Shown piece by piece: positions 27,919-37,845 of a stretch of DNA of 64,000 nt. Made by a program: the position numbers and the translations under genes. Source of the DNA: Rheinheimera nanhaiensis E407-8 (GTDB lineage Bacteria > Pseudomonadota > Gammaproteobacteria > Enterobacterales > Alteromonadaceae); contig NZ_BAFK01000011.1 in the NCBI RefSeq assembly GCF_000296695.1, positions 62,001-126,000 on the forward strand, read 5' to 3'. The notes under the pieces were generated by a model. That model did not search any database. It was not told where the DNA came from and worked only from the letters and a program-made list of their open reading frames with translations. The stretch's first letter is position 1. The number at the start of each line of letters is the position of its first letter.

Positions 27919-29703
27919 TTAAGCTAAGGGCCAGACCAGCGCGATAACCGGCACGGCAACAAGCAACACCAGTATTGACAACGGCAAGCCCATACGCCAG
28001 TAATCGCCAAATTTATAACCGCCGGGCGCCATCACCAGCGCATTCGACTGATGGCCTATCGGGGTTAAAAAGGCACAGGAAGCGCCAACGGCAACCGCCA
28101 TTAAAAACGGATCTGCTGACAATTCAAGCCCTTCAGCCAGCTTTATGGCAATAGGTGCCGTTAACACGGCTGTGGCTGCGTTATTAATAATGTTCGATAA
28201 CAACATGGTTGCTGCCATTAATAGCGCCACCACCGCCAGCGCGGGCAGCTGCCTGGCCATGTCCAGTAAGGTGTTGGCAATTAATGCCGAGCCGCCGCTG
28301 CTTTCCAACGCCATACCAAGCGGTAACATGGCCGCCAATAGCACAATAACCGGCATATCGATACTGCTGTACAGCTCGTTGGTTTTTAAAATACCAGACA
28401 ACAGCATCACCAGTGCCGTTAACAGCAAGGCAGTGGCAGCCGGCAATACCGACAGTGCAATCAGCGCCAAACCTACGATAAAAATACAGCTGGCCAGCAG
28501 TACCTGTGGCGTTTTGCCAATCTTTAGCCCTCGCGCAGCCAACGGCAAACAACCCAGCTCAGCCAGTGGCGTGGCACTGTCTTCGTCATTTTGCTGCACC
28601 AGCAGAATGTCGCCGGCAACAAACTGGATCTTGCTCAGCCGTTGCCGTACTTGTTTGCCCTGTCTTGCCACCGCCAGTAAGTTAACGCCGTGCCGCTCAC
28701 GTAGTGCCAGTGTTGCTGCGCTGCGGCCAATCAGCGATGAGGCGGGTGTAACGACAACTTCCATCAGCTCTGCTTGCTGTTGTACCGGTGTACTATCCTC
28801 GGTGTCTTTATTGGCACTGAGATTAAAGCCACTGGTTTGCAGCAACAGCTGTAAACTATCAGGATCCGCTTCCAGTAACAGGGTGTCATTTTCACGCAAT
28901 ACAAAATAGGTTGATGGTGAGTTATGCCGCCTGTCAGCACGGATCAGCGCCAGTACAGCAATATCAGCATCGTCTTGCAGGCTACTGAGCAGCGCGTGCA
29001 GCGTTTTACCGCAATAGTTGCTGTCGGCACTAACACTGACTTCAGTCACGTAGTCACTGACTTCGAACAAGCTACCAGTGCTTGCCACCTTCTGGCGGCT
29101 GGGGGTTAAACGCCAGCCTAATAACACAATAAACACGAGGCCGGCCAAGGTGATGGCCAAGCCCACCGGCAAAAAATCAAACATGCCAAATGCCGGTGTA
29201 TCATTTGTTTTTCGATAAGACGCAACGATAATATTGGTTGGTGTGCCGATAAGGGTAAGGGTGCCGCCCAGCAACGAGCCAAATGCCAGCGGCATCAGCA
29301 AAATAGAAGGCGAACGCTGATGCTGACGGGCCATCCATACGGCAACGGGCATTAACAGCGCTAACGCACCGACATTATTCATAAAGGCAGAGGCCAGCGC
29401 TACCATCACTGTCAGTAAGGTTAACTGTAGCAGCAGATTGTCACCGGCTTTAAGCAACTGCCGGGCGATGCTGTCAACAACACCAGCATTGATAAGACCG
29501 CGACTTACCAGCAGGACAGCAGCGACAGTAATCACCGCCGGATGACCAAACCCCAAAAACAACTGTTCAGCAGGCACTAAGTCAAACAAAGCCAAAGCCA
29601 GCAGTGCCATCACCGCCACCACATCGTAACGCCAGCGGTTGTAGATAAAGAGTGCCAGTGTAACGGCCAAAATACTGAACACTATTATCTGATCGGTTGT
29701 CAT
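27919..29703 (-). CDS. SLC13/DASS-type transporter with internal RCK-C domains
   Basis: A 594-residue inner-membrane carrier. The N-terminal half starts with MTTDQIIVFSILAVTLALFI and has the family motif FMNNVGALALLMPVAVW; a repeat of the same fold at the C-terminus has NIINNAATAVLTAPIAIKLAE. Between them lie two TrkA-C/RCK-C-type modules near residues 205-380 (VTEVSVSADSNYCGKTL, LRENDTLLLEADPDSLQLLL, and AGDILLVQQ). This matches the YfbS/SdcS-like class, which moves sulfate, carboxylates or related anions. The substrate is not assigned. Confidence 0.87.
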   Translation of the reverse strand: MTTDQIIVFSILAVTLALFIYNRWRYDVVAVMALLALALFDLVPAEQLFLGFGHPAVITVAAVLLVSRGLINAGVVDSIARQLLKAGDNLLLQLTLLTVMVALASAFMNNVGALALLMPVAVWMARQHQRSPSILLMPLAFGSLLGGTLTLIGTPTNIIVASYRKTNDTPAFGMFDFLPVGLAITLAGLVFIVLLGWRLTPSRQKVASTGSLFEVSDYVTEVSVSADSNYCGKTLHALLSSLQDDADIAVLALIRADRRHNSPSTYFVLRENDTLLLEADPDSLQLLLQTSGFNLSANKDTEDSTPVQQQAELMEVVVTPASSLIGRSAATLALRERHGVNLLAVARQGKQVRQRLSKIQFVAGDILLVQQNDEDSATPLAELGCLPLAARGLKIGKTPQVLLASCIFIVGLALIALSVLPAATALLLTALVMLLSGILKTNELYSSIDMPVIVLLAAMLPLGMALESSGGSALIANTLLDMARQLPALAVVALLMAATMLLSNIINNAATAVLTAPIAIKLAEGLELSADPFLMAVAVGASCAFLTPIGHQSNALVMAPGGYKFGDYWRMGLPLSILVLLVAVPVIALVWPLA

Positions 29704-29786
29704 AGCAGCGGCTTTTCCTGTTCTTTCCGGTGATTACCTGCGCTTTGGTGATACAGCATAACAGACACCTGTGCCAACACACCGTA

Positions 29787-31016
29787 TCAGATAGCCTGAG
29801 CTTGTAACAGACTCTCCAGACAGTGCTCTTTAATGCCGTAAAATTGTTTAATGGCAGCAATTTGCGCCAGCGTGCTGCTGTTATCCCGCGGCTTTTTGCG
29901 CCGGGTGGCCAGGATCATTTTATTTTTACTGGTGTGCTCCAGCGAAATAAACTCAAACACCTTGGTGTCATAACCATGCGCTTCCAGTAATAACGCGCGT
30001 AAGCTGTCGGTGACCATTTCCGCCTCCTGCCCCAGATGAATACCGTGCACCAGCATTGGCGCTAACACGGGCGGTAAGCTCATTTGCGGCCGGATCTGCT
30101 TATGACAGCACGGCGAGCACATAATAATCTCAGCGCCAGTGGCAATACCCATATGAATGGCATAATCGGTGGCGGTATCGCAGGCATGTAGTGCAATCAT
30201 CACGTTAATACCACGCGCTGTGAAATGCTTTACATCGCCCTGCTCGAAGTGAATGCCATTCAGGTTTAATGTATTCGCGGTGTTGTTGCACAGATCGACC
30301 AGATTTTGCCGCAGCTCAACGCCGGTTACCTGAGCATCCAGCCCCAGTGTATTGGTTAAGTAGTCGTGTACAGCAAAGGTCAGGTAGGCTTTACCTGAGC
30401 CAAAATCGGCCACATGTAACTGTTGCCGGTTAGCCAGGCCACTGTCCTCTACCGCGCCGGAGAATATCTCGATAAATTTATTAATCTGTTTCCACTTGCG
30501 CGACATTGCCGGAATCAGCTGTTGCTGGCTGTCGGTAACGCCAAGCTCACGCAAAAATGGCCTGGAAAGCTCCAGATAACGTTTTTTCTGCCTATCATGC
30601 CCAGCTATGCTGCTGTCCGCTTTTGTCTCTGATGATGTTGCCTGACTGCGTTTTACTTCACGGTATAAAGCTTTGCCTTTTTTACTGATACTCAGCTGTA
30701 CTTCCTGCCCTGAGATAAACAAATTGGCGGCAAAAAACTGCTGCCCCAGCATCTGGCTAAGCTGTACCAGCGCCTGTTCAGCTGAGAAATTTTGTGTAAC
30801 ATCATTGGTTTGATATTTAAAGGTAAAACTAAGCTGCCACTGCTCTTTTAACAGTACCGGCCGTACCTGCAGTTGTTTAAGAGGCTCACTGCCTTTGTAC
30901 TTACTTAACACCAGTTTTTCCAGTTGTCTGGTGTCCAGTGCATGGGCCAACCGCTGTACAAAGGCAGTTAGCTCGGATGAAACCGCAGTTTGAGGCATAA
31001 TATCGGGCTCTGACAC
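29787..31016 (-). CDS. SAM-dependent methyltransferase (Methyltransf_32-like)
   Basis: A 409-residue cytoplasmic protein. A class I SAM-binding motif is seen in VADFGSGKAYLTFAVHDYL near residue 204, followed by VTGVELRQNLVDLCN. MIALHACDTATDYAIHMG and CSPCCHKQIRPQM are signatures of the methyltransferase-32 group. The target is unknown; nucleic-acid methylation is common for such proteins but not shown here. It follows zapC and pyrD on the same strand with a 57-bp gap. Confidence 0.8.
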   Translation of the reverse strand: MSEPDIMPQTAVSSELTAFVQRLAHALDTRQLEKLVLSKYKGSEPLKQLQVRPVLLKEQWQLSFTFKYQTNDVTQNFSAEQALVQLSQMLGQQFFAANLFISGQEVQLSISKKGKALYREVKRSQATSSETKADSSIAGHDRQKKRYLELSRPFLRELGVTDSQQQLIPAMSRKWKQINKFIEIFSGAVEDSGLANRQQLHVADFGSGKAYLTFAVHDYLTNTLGLDAQVTGVELRQNLVDLCNNTANTLNLNGIHFEQGDVKHFTARGINVMIALHACDTATDYAIHMGIATGAEIIMCSPCCHKQIRPQMSLPPVLAPMLVHGIHLGQEAEMVTDSLRALLLEAHGYDTKVFEFISLEHTSKNKMILATRRKKPRDNSSTLAQIAAIKQFYGIKEHCLESLLQAQAI

Positions 31017-31073
31017 AACAAAACGCCTAGTGTAAGCCAGACGCTGTTGCAGGGAAATAGTGCCGTAAGGTTA

Positions 31074-31595
31074 TCAGGCGCTTTGACGATACTGCGCGCC
31101 TTGCTGCAGTGGTAACAGGCGGTTGTTTAGCAGCCGCAGCAAATGCAGGCGTGGCAGCGTTTTACCGGCCAGGGTATCTACCTCGCCCAGCAGCAAACAG
31201 CTTGAGCTTTGCCCTTCTGTTGCCACAACCAGCGCATACTGGCTATTGCTGCCGTGTAACCGCACCAGCTCAAACGCTTTGGGGCTGTACTCGGAGTACG
31301 CCTGAAAATACCAGCTTTTATGGCCTTGCGGCAGGACAAAAGCACTGGATAATGCGGTAAGACAAATTTCCAACCTGACTGTTGGCGGCAACGCCAATAG
31401 CTGCAAGCTGTCATCAATGGCCCAAAACATTTCGGCTTCGGCCATTGACAGCGCTTGTTGCACAGGTTGGCTAATCAGCTGGGATGCGGCAAAAGGCGAG
31501 CAGAACTGGGCATCGTCACTGATATCCAGTAACAAACGGTCTTTTGTCGGACAATAAGTCCAGTACCAACGCTCTGACGGCCTTAACATGGGCAT
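31074..31595 (-). CDS. zapC: cell division protein ZapC
   Basis: ZapC is a cytoplasmic Z-ring stabiliser that promotes FtsZ bundling. The 173-residue protein opens with WYWTYCPTKDRLLLDISDD, aligning with the ZapC N-terminus (WRWYYDEEHDRMMLDL). Downstream, CLTALSSAFVLPQGHKSWYF aligns with the NALVAIRYLKPQMPKSWHF part of E. coli ZapC. The neighbour upstream is pyrD, the same pairing as in E. coli. Start at 31595 follows the family; a second in-frame ATG is two codons later. Confidence 0.86.
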   Translation of the reverse strand: MPMLRPSERWYWTYCPTKDRLLLDISDDAQFCSPFAASQLISQPVQQALSMAEAEMFWAIDDSLQLLALPPTVRLEICLTALSSAFVLPQGHKSWYFQAYSEYSPKAFELVRLHGSNSQYALVVATEGQSSSCLLLGEVDTLAGKTLPRLHLLRLLNNRLLPLQQGAQYRQSA

Positions 31596-31703
31596 CCTGC
31601 TAAAATAAGTTGTAGATTAATTATGCAGTTACAGAAATACACTAAGCTGATCATGATGTTAAAGACTATTTTGTTCTAACAGCCGATGATCAGCTACTGA
31701 TCC

Positions 31704-32714
31704 TTATAAGCTGGTGACGATCTGTTTAATCAGCGCCGGGCCATGGTAAATAAAGCCGGTATATACCTGCAGTAAGTTGGCGCCGGCCGCCAGTTTTTCT
31801 TGTGCCGATTGCGCATCGCTAATGCCGCCAACCCCAATAATTGGCAGTTTAGCGCCAACCGCTAAGCGTAACTGGCGCAATACTTCGGTGCTTTTATCGC
31901 GCACCGGCAAACCGCTTAAGCCACCGGCTTCGTCGGCGTAACGCTGGCCTTGTACCAGGCTTCTGTCCAACGTGGTGTTGGTAGCAATGACGCCATCCAT
32001 TTTACTTTTCAGCAAGGTTTCAGCCACCTGTTGTACAGCAACGCTGTCCATATCCGGCGCAATTTTAACAAACACCGGCACATATTTATCGTACTGCGCT
32101 TGCAAGTCCAGCTGCTCGTTCTTCACGCTTTGCAACAAATCAAACAAAGCATCACCAAATTGCAGATCGCGCAGCCCCGGTGTATTAGGCGATGAGATAT
32201 TCACGGTAATATAACTGGCGTGGGCATACACTTTACGCATACAGTGCACGTAGTCATCTTTACCCTGCTCGTTCGGCGTATCTTTATTTTTACCGATATT
32301 AATCCCCAGCACGCCTTTATAGCTGGCTTTTTTTACATTTTCGACCAGGTAATCGACGCCCTTATTGTTAAACCCCATCCGGTTAATAATGGCTTCCGAC
32401 TGTGGCAGGCGAAAAATACGCGGTTTATCATTACCCAACTGTGGCCTTGGTGTTACCGTGCCCACCTCGATAAAACCAAAACCCATCTGACCAAAAGCAT
32501 CGATACATTCGGCGTTTTTATCCAGCCCGGCGGCAAGCCCCAGTGGATTATCAAAGGTAATGCCGGCAACGGTAACCGGCTTAGCGGGTAATTGTTGCCG
32601 CCACAGGGCGTTAAACGGGGTATGCGCCAGGCATTTAAGACTGCCCAGGGCAAAATTGTGTGAGCGCTCAGCGTCACAGGCGAACATGATTTTCTGTGCT
32701 ATCGGATAAAACAT
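31704..32714 (-). CDS. pyrD: dihydroorotate dehydrogenase (quinone), class 2
   Basis: PyrD oxidises dihydroorotate to orotate in pyrimidine synthesis, with FMN and the membrane quinone. Length 336 residues matches class 2 enzymes. The N-terminal helix [20 protein letters not shown] is the membrane-associating part. Catalytic Ser lies in [14 protein letters not shown]; the FMN/phosphate motif is [20 protein letters not shown]. zapC lies 108 bp downstream. A terminator of the glutamate dehydrogenase gene lies just upstream. Confidence 0.97.
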   Translation of the reverse strand: MFYPIAQKIMFACDAERSHNFALGSLKCLAHTPFNALWRQQLPAKPVTVAGITFDNPLGLAAGLDKNAECIDAFGQMGFGFIEVGTVTPRPQLGNDKPRIFRLPQSEAIINRMGFNNKGVDYLVENVKKASYKGVLGINIGKNKDTPNEQGKDDYVHCMRKVYAHASYITVNISSPNTPGLRDLQFGDALFDLLQSVKNEQLDLQAQYDKYVPVFVKIAPDMDSVAVQQVAETLLKSKMDGVIATNTTLDRSLVQGQRYADEAGGLSGLPVRDKSTEVLRQLRLAVGAKLPIIGVGGISDAQSAQEKLAAGANLLQVYTGFIYHGPALIKQIVTSL

Positions 32715-32732
32715 AAGCTGCCTTCTTGCTAT

Positions 32733-32762
32733 AAAAAAATACCCCGGACCAGCCGGGGTATT
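32733..32762 (-). terminator. rho-independent terminator after the glutamate dehydrogenase gene
   Basis: Arms AATACCCCGG (32738-32747) and CCGGGGTATT (32753-32762) pair perfectly around a 5-nt loop; on the minus strand a run of seven T follows. It separates gdhB from pyrD. Confidence 0.92.
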
Positions 32763-32778
32763 CTAGCCACTGTGACGG

Positions 32779-35700
32779 TTATTTTACAGGGTCGCAGTGG
32801 TGACTTAACAACATTAATTCACGCAGCGCCACCGAGAATTTAGCAAACTCATGGCTCTTGGTGGTTTTAAATTCCGCCAGCATTAAACGCCAGCGCTCTA
32901 ACAACGCATCATGCTCAGTGATCCAGCTGCTGATTACCTCATCTGCTGCACAGACTTTGCCACAGCTGCGCACTACAACAGCTGCCAGAGCACGTTGTTG
33001 CCAGTCCAGCTCTTCGCGGTACGACGCGCGGGCCAGCGCCTGCCAGTGGTTGGCTACCGGTTGATTGGTGATCTGCTCTAAGAACCAGTGTAGATCCAAC
33101 TTATCACCCAGCTTGAAGTAAATCTCTGCCACCATGGCAAGCGGCACTTTTTCTGCATCGGCAACCTGAGCAATATCCATTACCGAGAACACTGTGCTTA
33201 ATTGCGCCAGATACTGTGCGATATCTTCCGGTACACCCTGCTCTGTTAATACCGCTTGCTTTTGCTGCAGCTGTTCAACTTCTGCCTGAGCCAGATAACT
33301 ATTTAGCTCTTTACCCAATTGCTGGTAGGCTGGCTTGAAGAAATCGACTGTTTGCTGAATATCCAGTGCCTTGTTGCGGTGGCGCAGGAACCAACGGGTA
33401 GCACGGCGCATGGTGCGACGCAGCTGATGCAGCAACTTGCTTTGCAGCGCAGCCGGGATAACGTTGTCTAACAGTTCCAGTTTCTTCCATACGCTGGCCA
33501 TATCAAACAGGTCACGGGCAATGGCGTAACATAAGGTCACTTCGCCGACACCGGCACCGGTTTCTTCCTGCATACGCTGGGCAAAATTGGGGCCCATTTC
33601 GTTCACCAGCATATTGGCCAGCTTAGTGGCAATAATCTCGGCTTTTAACGGATGGTTTTCCATCTGAGCGGCAAATTTATCCTGCAGCATTTGCGGGAAG
33701 TTGCCAAACAGCTGGCGTTTAAAGTACGGGTTTTCATAAATTTCCGGCAGTACCAAACGCTCTTTTAAGACCATTTTGCCATAGGCCGTTAGTATTGACA
33801 GCTCAGGCCGGGTTAAGCCCTGACCTTTGGCCATACGGTCGGCTAGCTCATCGTCAGATGGTAAAAACTCCAGCTCACGGTTTAACTTGCCGTCTTTTTC
33901 CAGAGTGTGGATAAAACGGGTATACTCTTTTAACTGCTCAGCGCCCAACAGTGATGAAATGCTGATGCTTTGAGTTTGCCGGTAACAGTCTTTAATCACG
34001 ATAGCAGCAACATCATCCGTCATATCCAGCAGCAATTTATTACGCTGCTTCAGCGTTAAATCACCACCGGCTACCAGGGTATTTAACAGGATCTTGATGT
34101 TAACTTCGTTATCTGAACAGGTTACACCGCCCACGTTGTCGACAAAGTCGGTGTTGAGCAGGCCGCCGTTCATGGCAAATTCGATCCGGCCGCGCTGGGT
34201 ACAGCCCAGGTTACCGCCTTCACCGAAAATCTTGGCTTTTAGCTCTTTACCATTAACGCGTAGTGGCTCAGAGCCCCGATCGCCCACTTCTGCATGGCTC
34301 TCGTTGGTGGCCTTAACATAGGTACCGATACCGCCGTTCCAAATCAGATCTACCGGCATCATCAGCGCTTCGCGGATCAGCTCGTTCGGTGTCATGCTGG
34401 CTTTGCTGGTGCCCAGCATTTCTTTCATTTGTGGTGATAGCTTAATGGCTTTAGCACTGCGCAGGAAAATACCACCACCTTCAGAGATCAGTGACTTATC
34501 GTAGTCATCCCAGGTTGAGGTAGGCAGGTTAAACATACGGTTACGTTCTTCCCAGCTTTTTGCTGCATCCGGGTTCGGATCGACAAAAATGTGCATATGG
34601 TTAAACGCTACCTGCAAGCGGATATGCTTCGATAACAACATACCGTTGCCAAACACGTCACCGGCCATATCACCGATACCGACACAGGTAAAATCGGTGC
34701 TTTGACAATCAATACCAATTTCACGGAAGTGCCGCTTAACAGACTCCCAACCACCCCGGGCGGTGATGCCCATTTTCTTGTGGTCATAACCGTTAGAGCC
34801 ACCTGAGGCAAAGGCATCGCCCAACCAGAAGCCGTATTCTTCAGAAATACTGTTCGAAATGTCCGAGAAGGTTGCGGTGCCCTTGTCTGCAGCGACCACT
34901 AAGTACGGGTCGTCTTCATCCAGCCGCACCACGTCTTTCGGTGGTACTATCGCGCCCTGAACGATGTTGTCGGTGACATCCAGTAAGCCACGGATAAAGG
35001 TACGGTAACAGTCTTTACCTTCATTGAGGAAAGCTTCACGGCCGCCGGTTTCCGGTAATTTTTTACAAACAAAACCACCTTTTGAGCCCGTAGGCACGAT
35101 AACGGTATTTTTTACCTGCTGCGCTTTTACCAGGCCCAGCACTTCGGTGCGGAAGTCTTCGCGACGGTCAGACCAACGTAAACCGCCACGCGCCACTTTA
35201 CCAAAGCGTAAATGTACCCCTTCTACCCTTGGCGAGTAGACAAAAATCTCGAACATGGGTGTGGGCAGTGGCATATCCGGAATTAAGTCAGACTTAATTT
35301 TAAAGGAGATATACGGTTTGTCGGCACCGTCGTTCAGTTTCTGGAAATAGTTAGTGCGCAAGGTTGCGTTTATCATGTCGACGAAACGACGGATAATACG
35401 GTCATCATCCAGGTTGGCAACATGCTCCAGCTGACCGGCAATTTGCTCTTCCAGCTTTTCAATGCTCTTGTCGTTTGCTTTACCCTTGGGCGAGAACTTA
35501 CTGTTAAACAACTGCACCAGCAAGTTGGCAAGCTCGGCATAACGGGCAAAGGTGCTTTCTACATAAGCCTGGCTGAAGGTGCCACCAATTTGCCGTTTGT
35601 ATTTGGCATAGGCACGCAGTAACGAAGCTTCACGGCCGCTTAAGCCTGCGCCTAAAATCAGCCGGTTAAAACCATCGTCCTCTAACTGACCATTCCATAC

Positions 35701-37617
35701 CTTGGCAAAAGACTCCTGGAAAGATTGTTGTGCAGCTTCAAAATCGGCCGGCACGGCGCAGTTAAGCTCCATCGCGAAGTTCAGCACCCAGCTGACCGAG
35801 CCGTCAGCACATTTTACTGCATAAGGCGTCTCACCGATGACGCGCAGGCCAAAGTTTTCCAACATTGGCAACACATCAGATAAATGGATCGGATGATCTT
35901 TATGGAACAGATTTAACCGTACCGCCTTGCTGTCGCCGCGCTCTTCCTGTGGCCGGTAAAACAGCATTTCCAGTTTGTGATCATCATTTAACGCTTCCAG
36001 CTTGCCAATATCGACCAGTGCATCGTTGGGCAGCATGTCTTCTTTGTAACTGCGCGGAAACGCATTGACATACTTGGTAATTAACTCACGGCCACGGGCT
36101 TCGCCATACACGCCAACCAGCGCGCTTTCTAATTTGTCTTCCCAGGTTCTGGCCGCTTCTACCAGATTACGCTCAATATCTTTCACTTTATACTCGACAT
36201 GGCTATCGCTGATCCGCACCAAATAGTGGGTACGGGCCAACACAGATTCAGAAAAGTAGGTGGTAAACTCTACCGGCTCATCGCTACCCAAAGCCCGTTG
36301 TAAAATGGCCTGGGTTTCTTTACGCAGCTGGGTGTTATAGCGCTCGCGCGGTACATACACCATCGCGGTGACAAAACGGCCAAAGCTGTCTTTACGCATA
36401 AACAGCCGCGTCATGTCACGCTCTTGCATTTGCAGCACACCCATTGCCACGTGCAGCAACTCATCTGCTGTAGCCTGAATGAGTTCATCGCGCGGATAGG
36501 TTTCCAAAATATTCAGTAAGGCTTTATAAGCGTGAGTGCCAACAGCAAACTCAGACTTATTCATCACAGCCGCCAGCTTGTTCTTCAACAACGGAATATC
36601 GGCAGCGCTGTTGTTGTACAGTGATGACGAATACAAGCCGATGAAACGGTCTTCACCTATCACCTTGCCGTCTTTATCGAACTTTTTCACGCCGATGTAA
36701 TCGATGTAAGCCGGCCGGTGTACACGGGATTTGTTATTGGTTTTGGTTAAAATCAATAAGCTGCTGTTTACTGCTTGCTTGCGGCCGGTTTCCGGCAGCT
36801 CTGACAGCATCAGATCACGCGAGGCTGAGCGGCGCATAAGCCCCAGCGAAGTATCATCGATACCGCTGATTTTATAGTCACCCTTCACCGGGCTGATGCT
36901 GTATTCACGATAACCCAGTAAGGTGAAGTTATCTTTGGCCAGCCAATTTAAAAAGTCGGTGGTTTGCTGTACTTCTTCAGCACTGGCTTTTCCGGCCGTC
37001 TTCGGCAGCGCTTTAATTACCTGCTGCAGTTTTTCCCGTGCCGGCTGCCAGTCTTGCACCGCCAGTGACACATCTTCCATCACTGAGTGCAGCTCGTCTG
37101 TCAGGGCAGTCATTGCTGCTTTGTCTGTCATGCGGTCAATTTCGATATGAAACACCGTTTGCTGCGTGCTGGCAGTCGCTTTACTGCCCAGTTTGAAAAA
37201 GTCGGTGATCCGGCCTTTGTTGTCGCGCTCGGTTTGCAGCGGATAATGCAGTAATAAATGCGCGGTAATGCTTTGGCGGCTTAACGCCATGCGCACTGAG
37301 TCGACCAGAAAAGGCATATCCTGCACCACGATTTCAACAATGGTATGCTTAGACTCCCAACCAAATTTAGCAATTTCCGGGTTAAATACCCGAATTTTAG
37401 CCGCTGGCTCAGCGTGGTCATTAAAGGTTCGCCATAAACTTAACGCTGCGCCGTATAAATCGCTGTCGTTACGGCCCACTAAGTCTTCATTAGACATGTT
37501 GCCGTACAGCGTATAGGCGAACTTTTCGACCAGATTTACCTGATCTTTCACTTTTTGTTTTATGAGTTTATTTACGTTTTGTAGTAGTACAGAGGGTTGA
37601 CCGTCTATCAGTGCCAT
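32779..37617 (-). CDS. gdhB: NAD-specific glutamate dehydrogenase, large (about 180 kDa) type
   Basis: This enzyme deaminates glutamate to 2-oxoglutarate with NAD+, mostly in catabolism. At 1612 residues it belongs to the L-180 class (Streptomyces clavuligerus/Pseudomonas aeruginosa type), not the 450-residue GDH. The N-terminal half holds regulatory ACT-like segments (VQDMPFLVDSVRMALSRQ); the catalytic core begins with KVARGGLRWSDRREDFRTE and VPTGSKGGFVCKK near residue 840. GGNLGCTQRGRIEFA and WNGGIGTYVKA follow in the NAD domain. It has its own terminator and is preceded by a 228-bp gap holding the RND operon terminator. Confidence 0.95.
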   Translation of the reverse strand: MALIDGQPSVLLQNVNKLIKQKVKDQVNLVEKFAYTLYGNMSNEDLVGRNDSDLYGAALSLWRTFNDHAEPAAKIRVFNPEIAKFGWESKHTIVEIVVQDMPFLVDSVRMALSRQSITAHLLLHYPLQTERDNKGRITDFFKLGSKATASTQQTVFHIEIDRMTDKAAMTALTDELHSVMEDVSLAVQDWQPAREKLQQVIKALPKTAGKASAEEVQQTTDFLNWLAKDNFTLLGYREYSISPVKGDYKISGIDDTSLGLMRRSASRDLMLSELPETGRKQAVNSSLLILTKTNNKSRVHRPAYIDYIGVKKFDKDGKVIGEDRFIGLYSSSLYNNSAADIPLLKNKLAAVMNKSEFAVGTHAYKALLNILETYPRDELIQATADELLHVAMGVLQMQERDMTRLFMRKDSFGRFVTAMVYVPRERYNTQLRKETQAILQRALGSDEPVEFTTYFSESVLARTHYLVRISDSHVEYKVKDIERNLVEAARTWEDKLESALVGVYGEARGRELITKYVNAFPRSYKEDMLPNDALVDIGKLEALNDDHKLEMLFYRPQEERGDSKAVRLNLFHKDHPIHLSDVLPMLENFGLRVIGETPYAVKCADGSVSWVLNFAMELNCAVPADFEAAQQSFQESFAKVWNGQLEDDGFNRLILGAGLSGREASLLRAYAKYKRQIGGTFSQAYVESTFARYAELANLLVQLFNSKFSPKGKANDKSIEKLEEQIAGQLEHVANLDDDRIIRRFVDMINATLRTNYFQKLNDGADKPYISFKIKSDLIPDMPLPTPMFEIFVYSPRVEGVHLRFGKVARGGLRWSDRREDFRTEVLGLVKAQQVKNTVIVPTGSKGGFVCKKLPETGGREAFLNEGKDCYRTFIRGLLDVTDNIVQGAIVPPKDVVRLDEDDPYLVVAADKGTATFSDISNSISEEYGFWLGDAFASGGSNGYDHKKMGITARGGWESVKRHFREIGIDCQSTDFTCVGIGDMAGDVFGNGMLLSKHIRLQVAFNHMHIFVDPNPDAAKSWEERNRMFNLPTSTWDDYDKSLISEGGGIFLRSAKAIKLSPQMKEMLGTSKASMTPNELIREALMMPVDLIWNGGIGTYVKATNESHAEVGDRGSEPLRVNGKELKAKIFGEGGNLGCTQRGRIEFAMNGGLLNTDFVDNVGGVTCSDNEVNIKILLNTLVAGGDLTLKQRNKLLLDMTDDVAAIVIKDCYRQTQSISISSLLGAEQLKEYTRFIHTLEKDGKLNRELEFLPSDDELADRMAKGQGLTRPELSILTAYGKMVLKERLVLPEIYENPYFKRQLFGNFPQMLQDKFAAQMENHPLKAEIIATKLANMLVNEMGPNFAQRMQEETGAGVGEVTLCYAIARDLFDMASVWKKLELLDNVIPAALQSKLLHQLRRTMRRATRWFLRHRNKALDIQQTVDFFKPAYQQLGKELNSYLAQAEVEQLQQKQAVLTEQGVPEDIAQYLAQLSTVFSVMDIAQVADAEKVPLAMVAEIYFKLGDKLDLHWFLEQITNQPVANHWQALARASYREELDWQQRALAAVVVRSCGKVCAADEVISSWITEHDALLERWRLMLAEFKTTKSHEFAKFSVALRELMLLSHHCDPVK

Positions 37618-37796
37618 TTTTGTATCCTTTTTGCAGTCACTGCCTATAACAGCAGGCGCTACCGAACAAACCAGAGCGTGTCAGGTGCGCAGTGTAGTGC
37701 CTATTGTAGCGCTTTTCGAGCACTATTTGCCGCTTTTATGCTGGTTAAACCAGTGATTTTTAAGGGCTCTGACAACTTATTCATCTGCCTTAAATA

Positions 37797-37820
37797 GAAA
37801 ATGGCCTTTCGGCCATTTTC
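37797..37820 (-). terminator. hairpin after the RND transporter gene
   Basis: Arms GAAAATGGCC (37797-37806) and GGCCATTTTC (37811-37820) with loop TTTC lie 26 bp past the RND stop. The following minus-strand sequence is TATTTAAG, so the T-run is weak, but position and perfect pairing support a terminator. Confidence 0.65.
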
Positions 37821-37845
37821 GTGTTTATTCATGCAGAAAATATTT

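Noticed and set aside
28145-28909. Open frame of 254 codons on the plus strand
   Set aside because: It is antisense to the SLC13-type transporter, rich in Ser and Ala, and matches nothing; a shadow frame.
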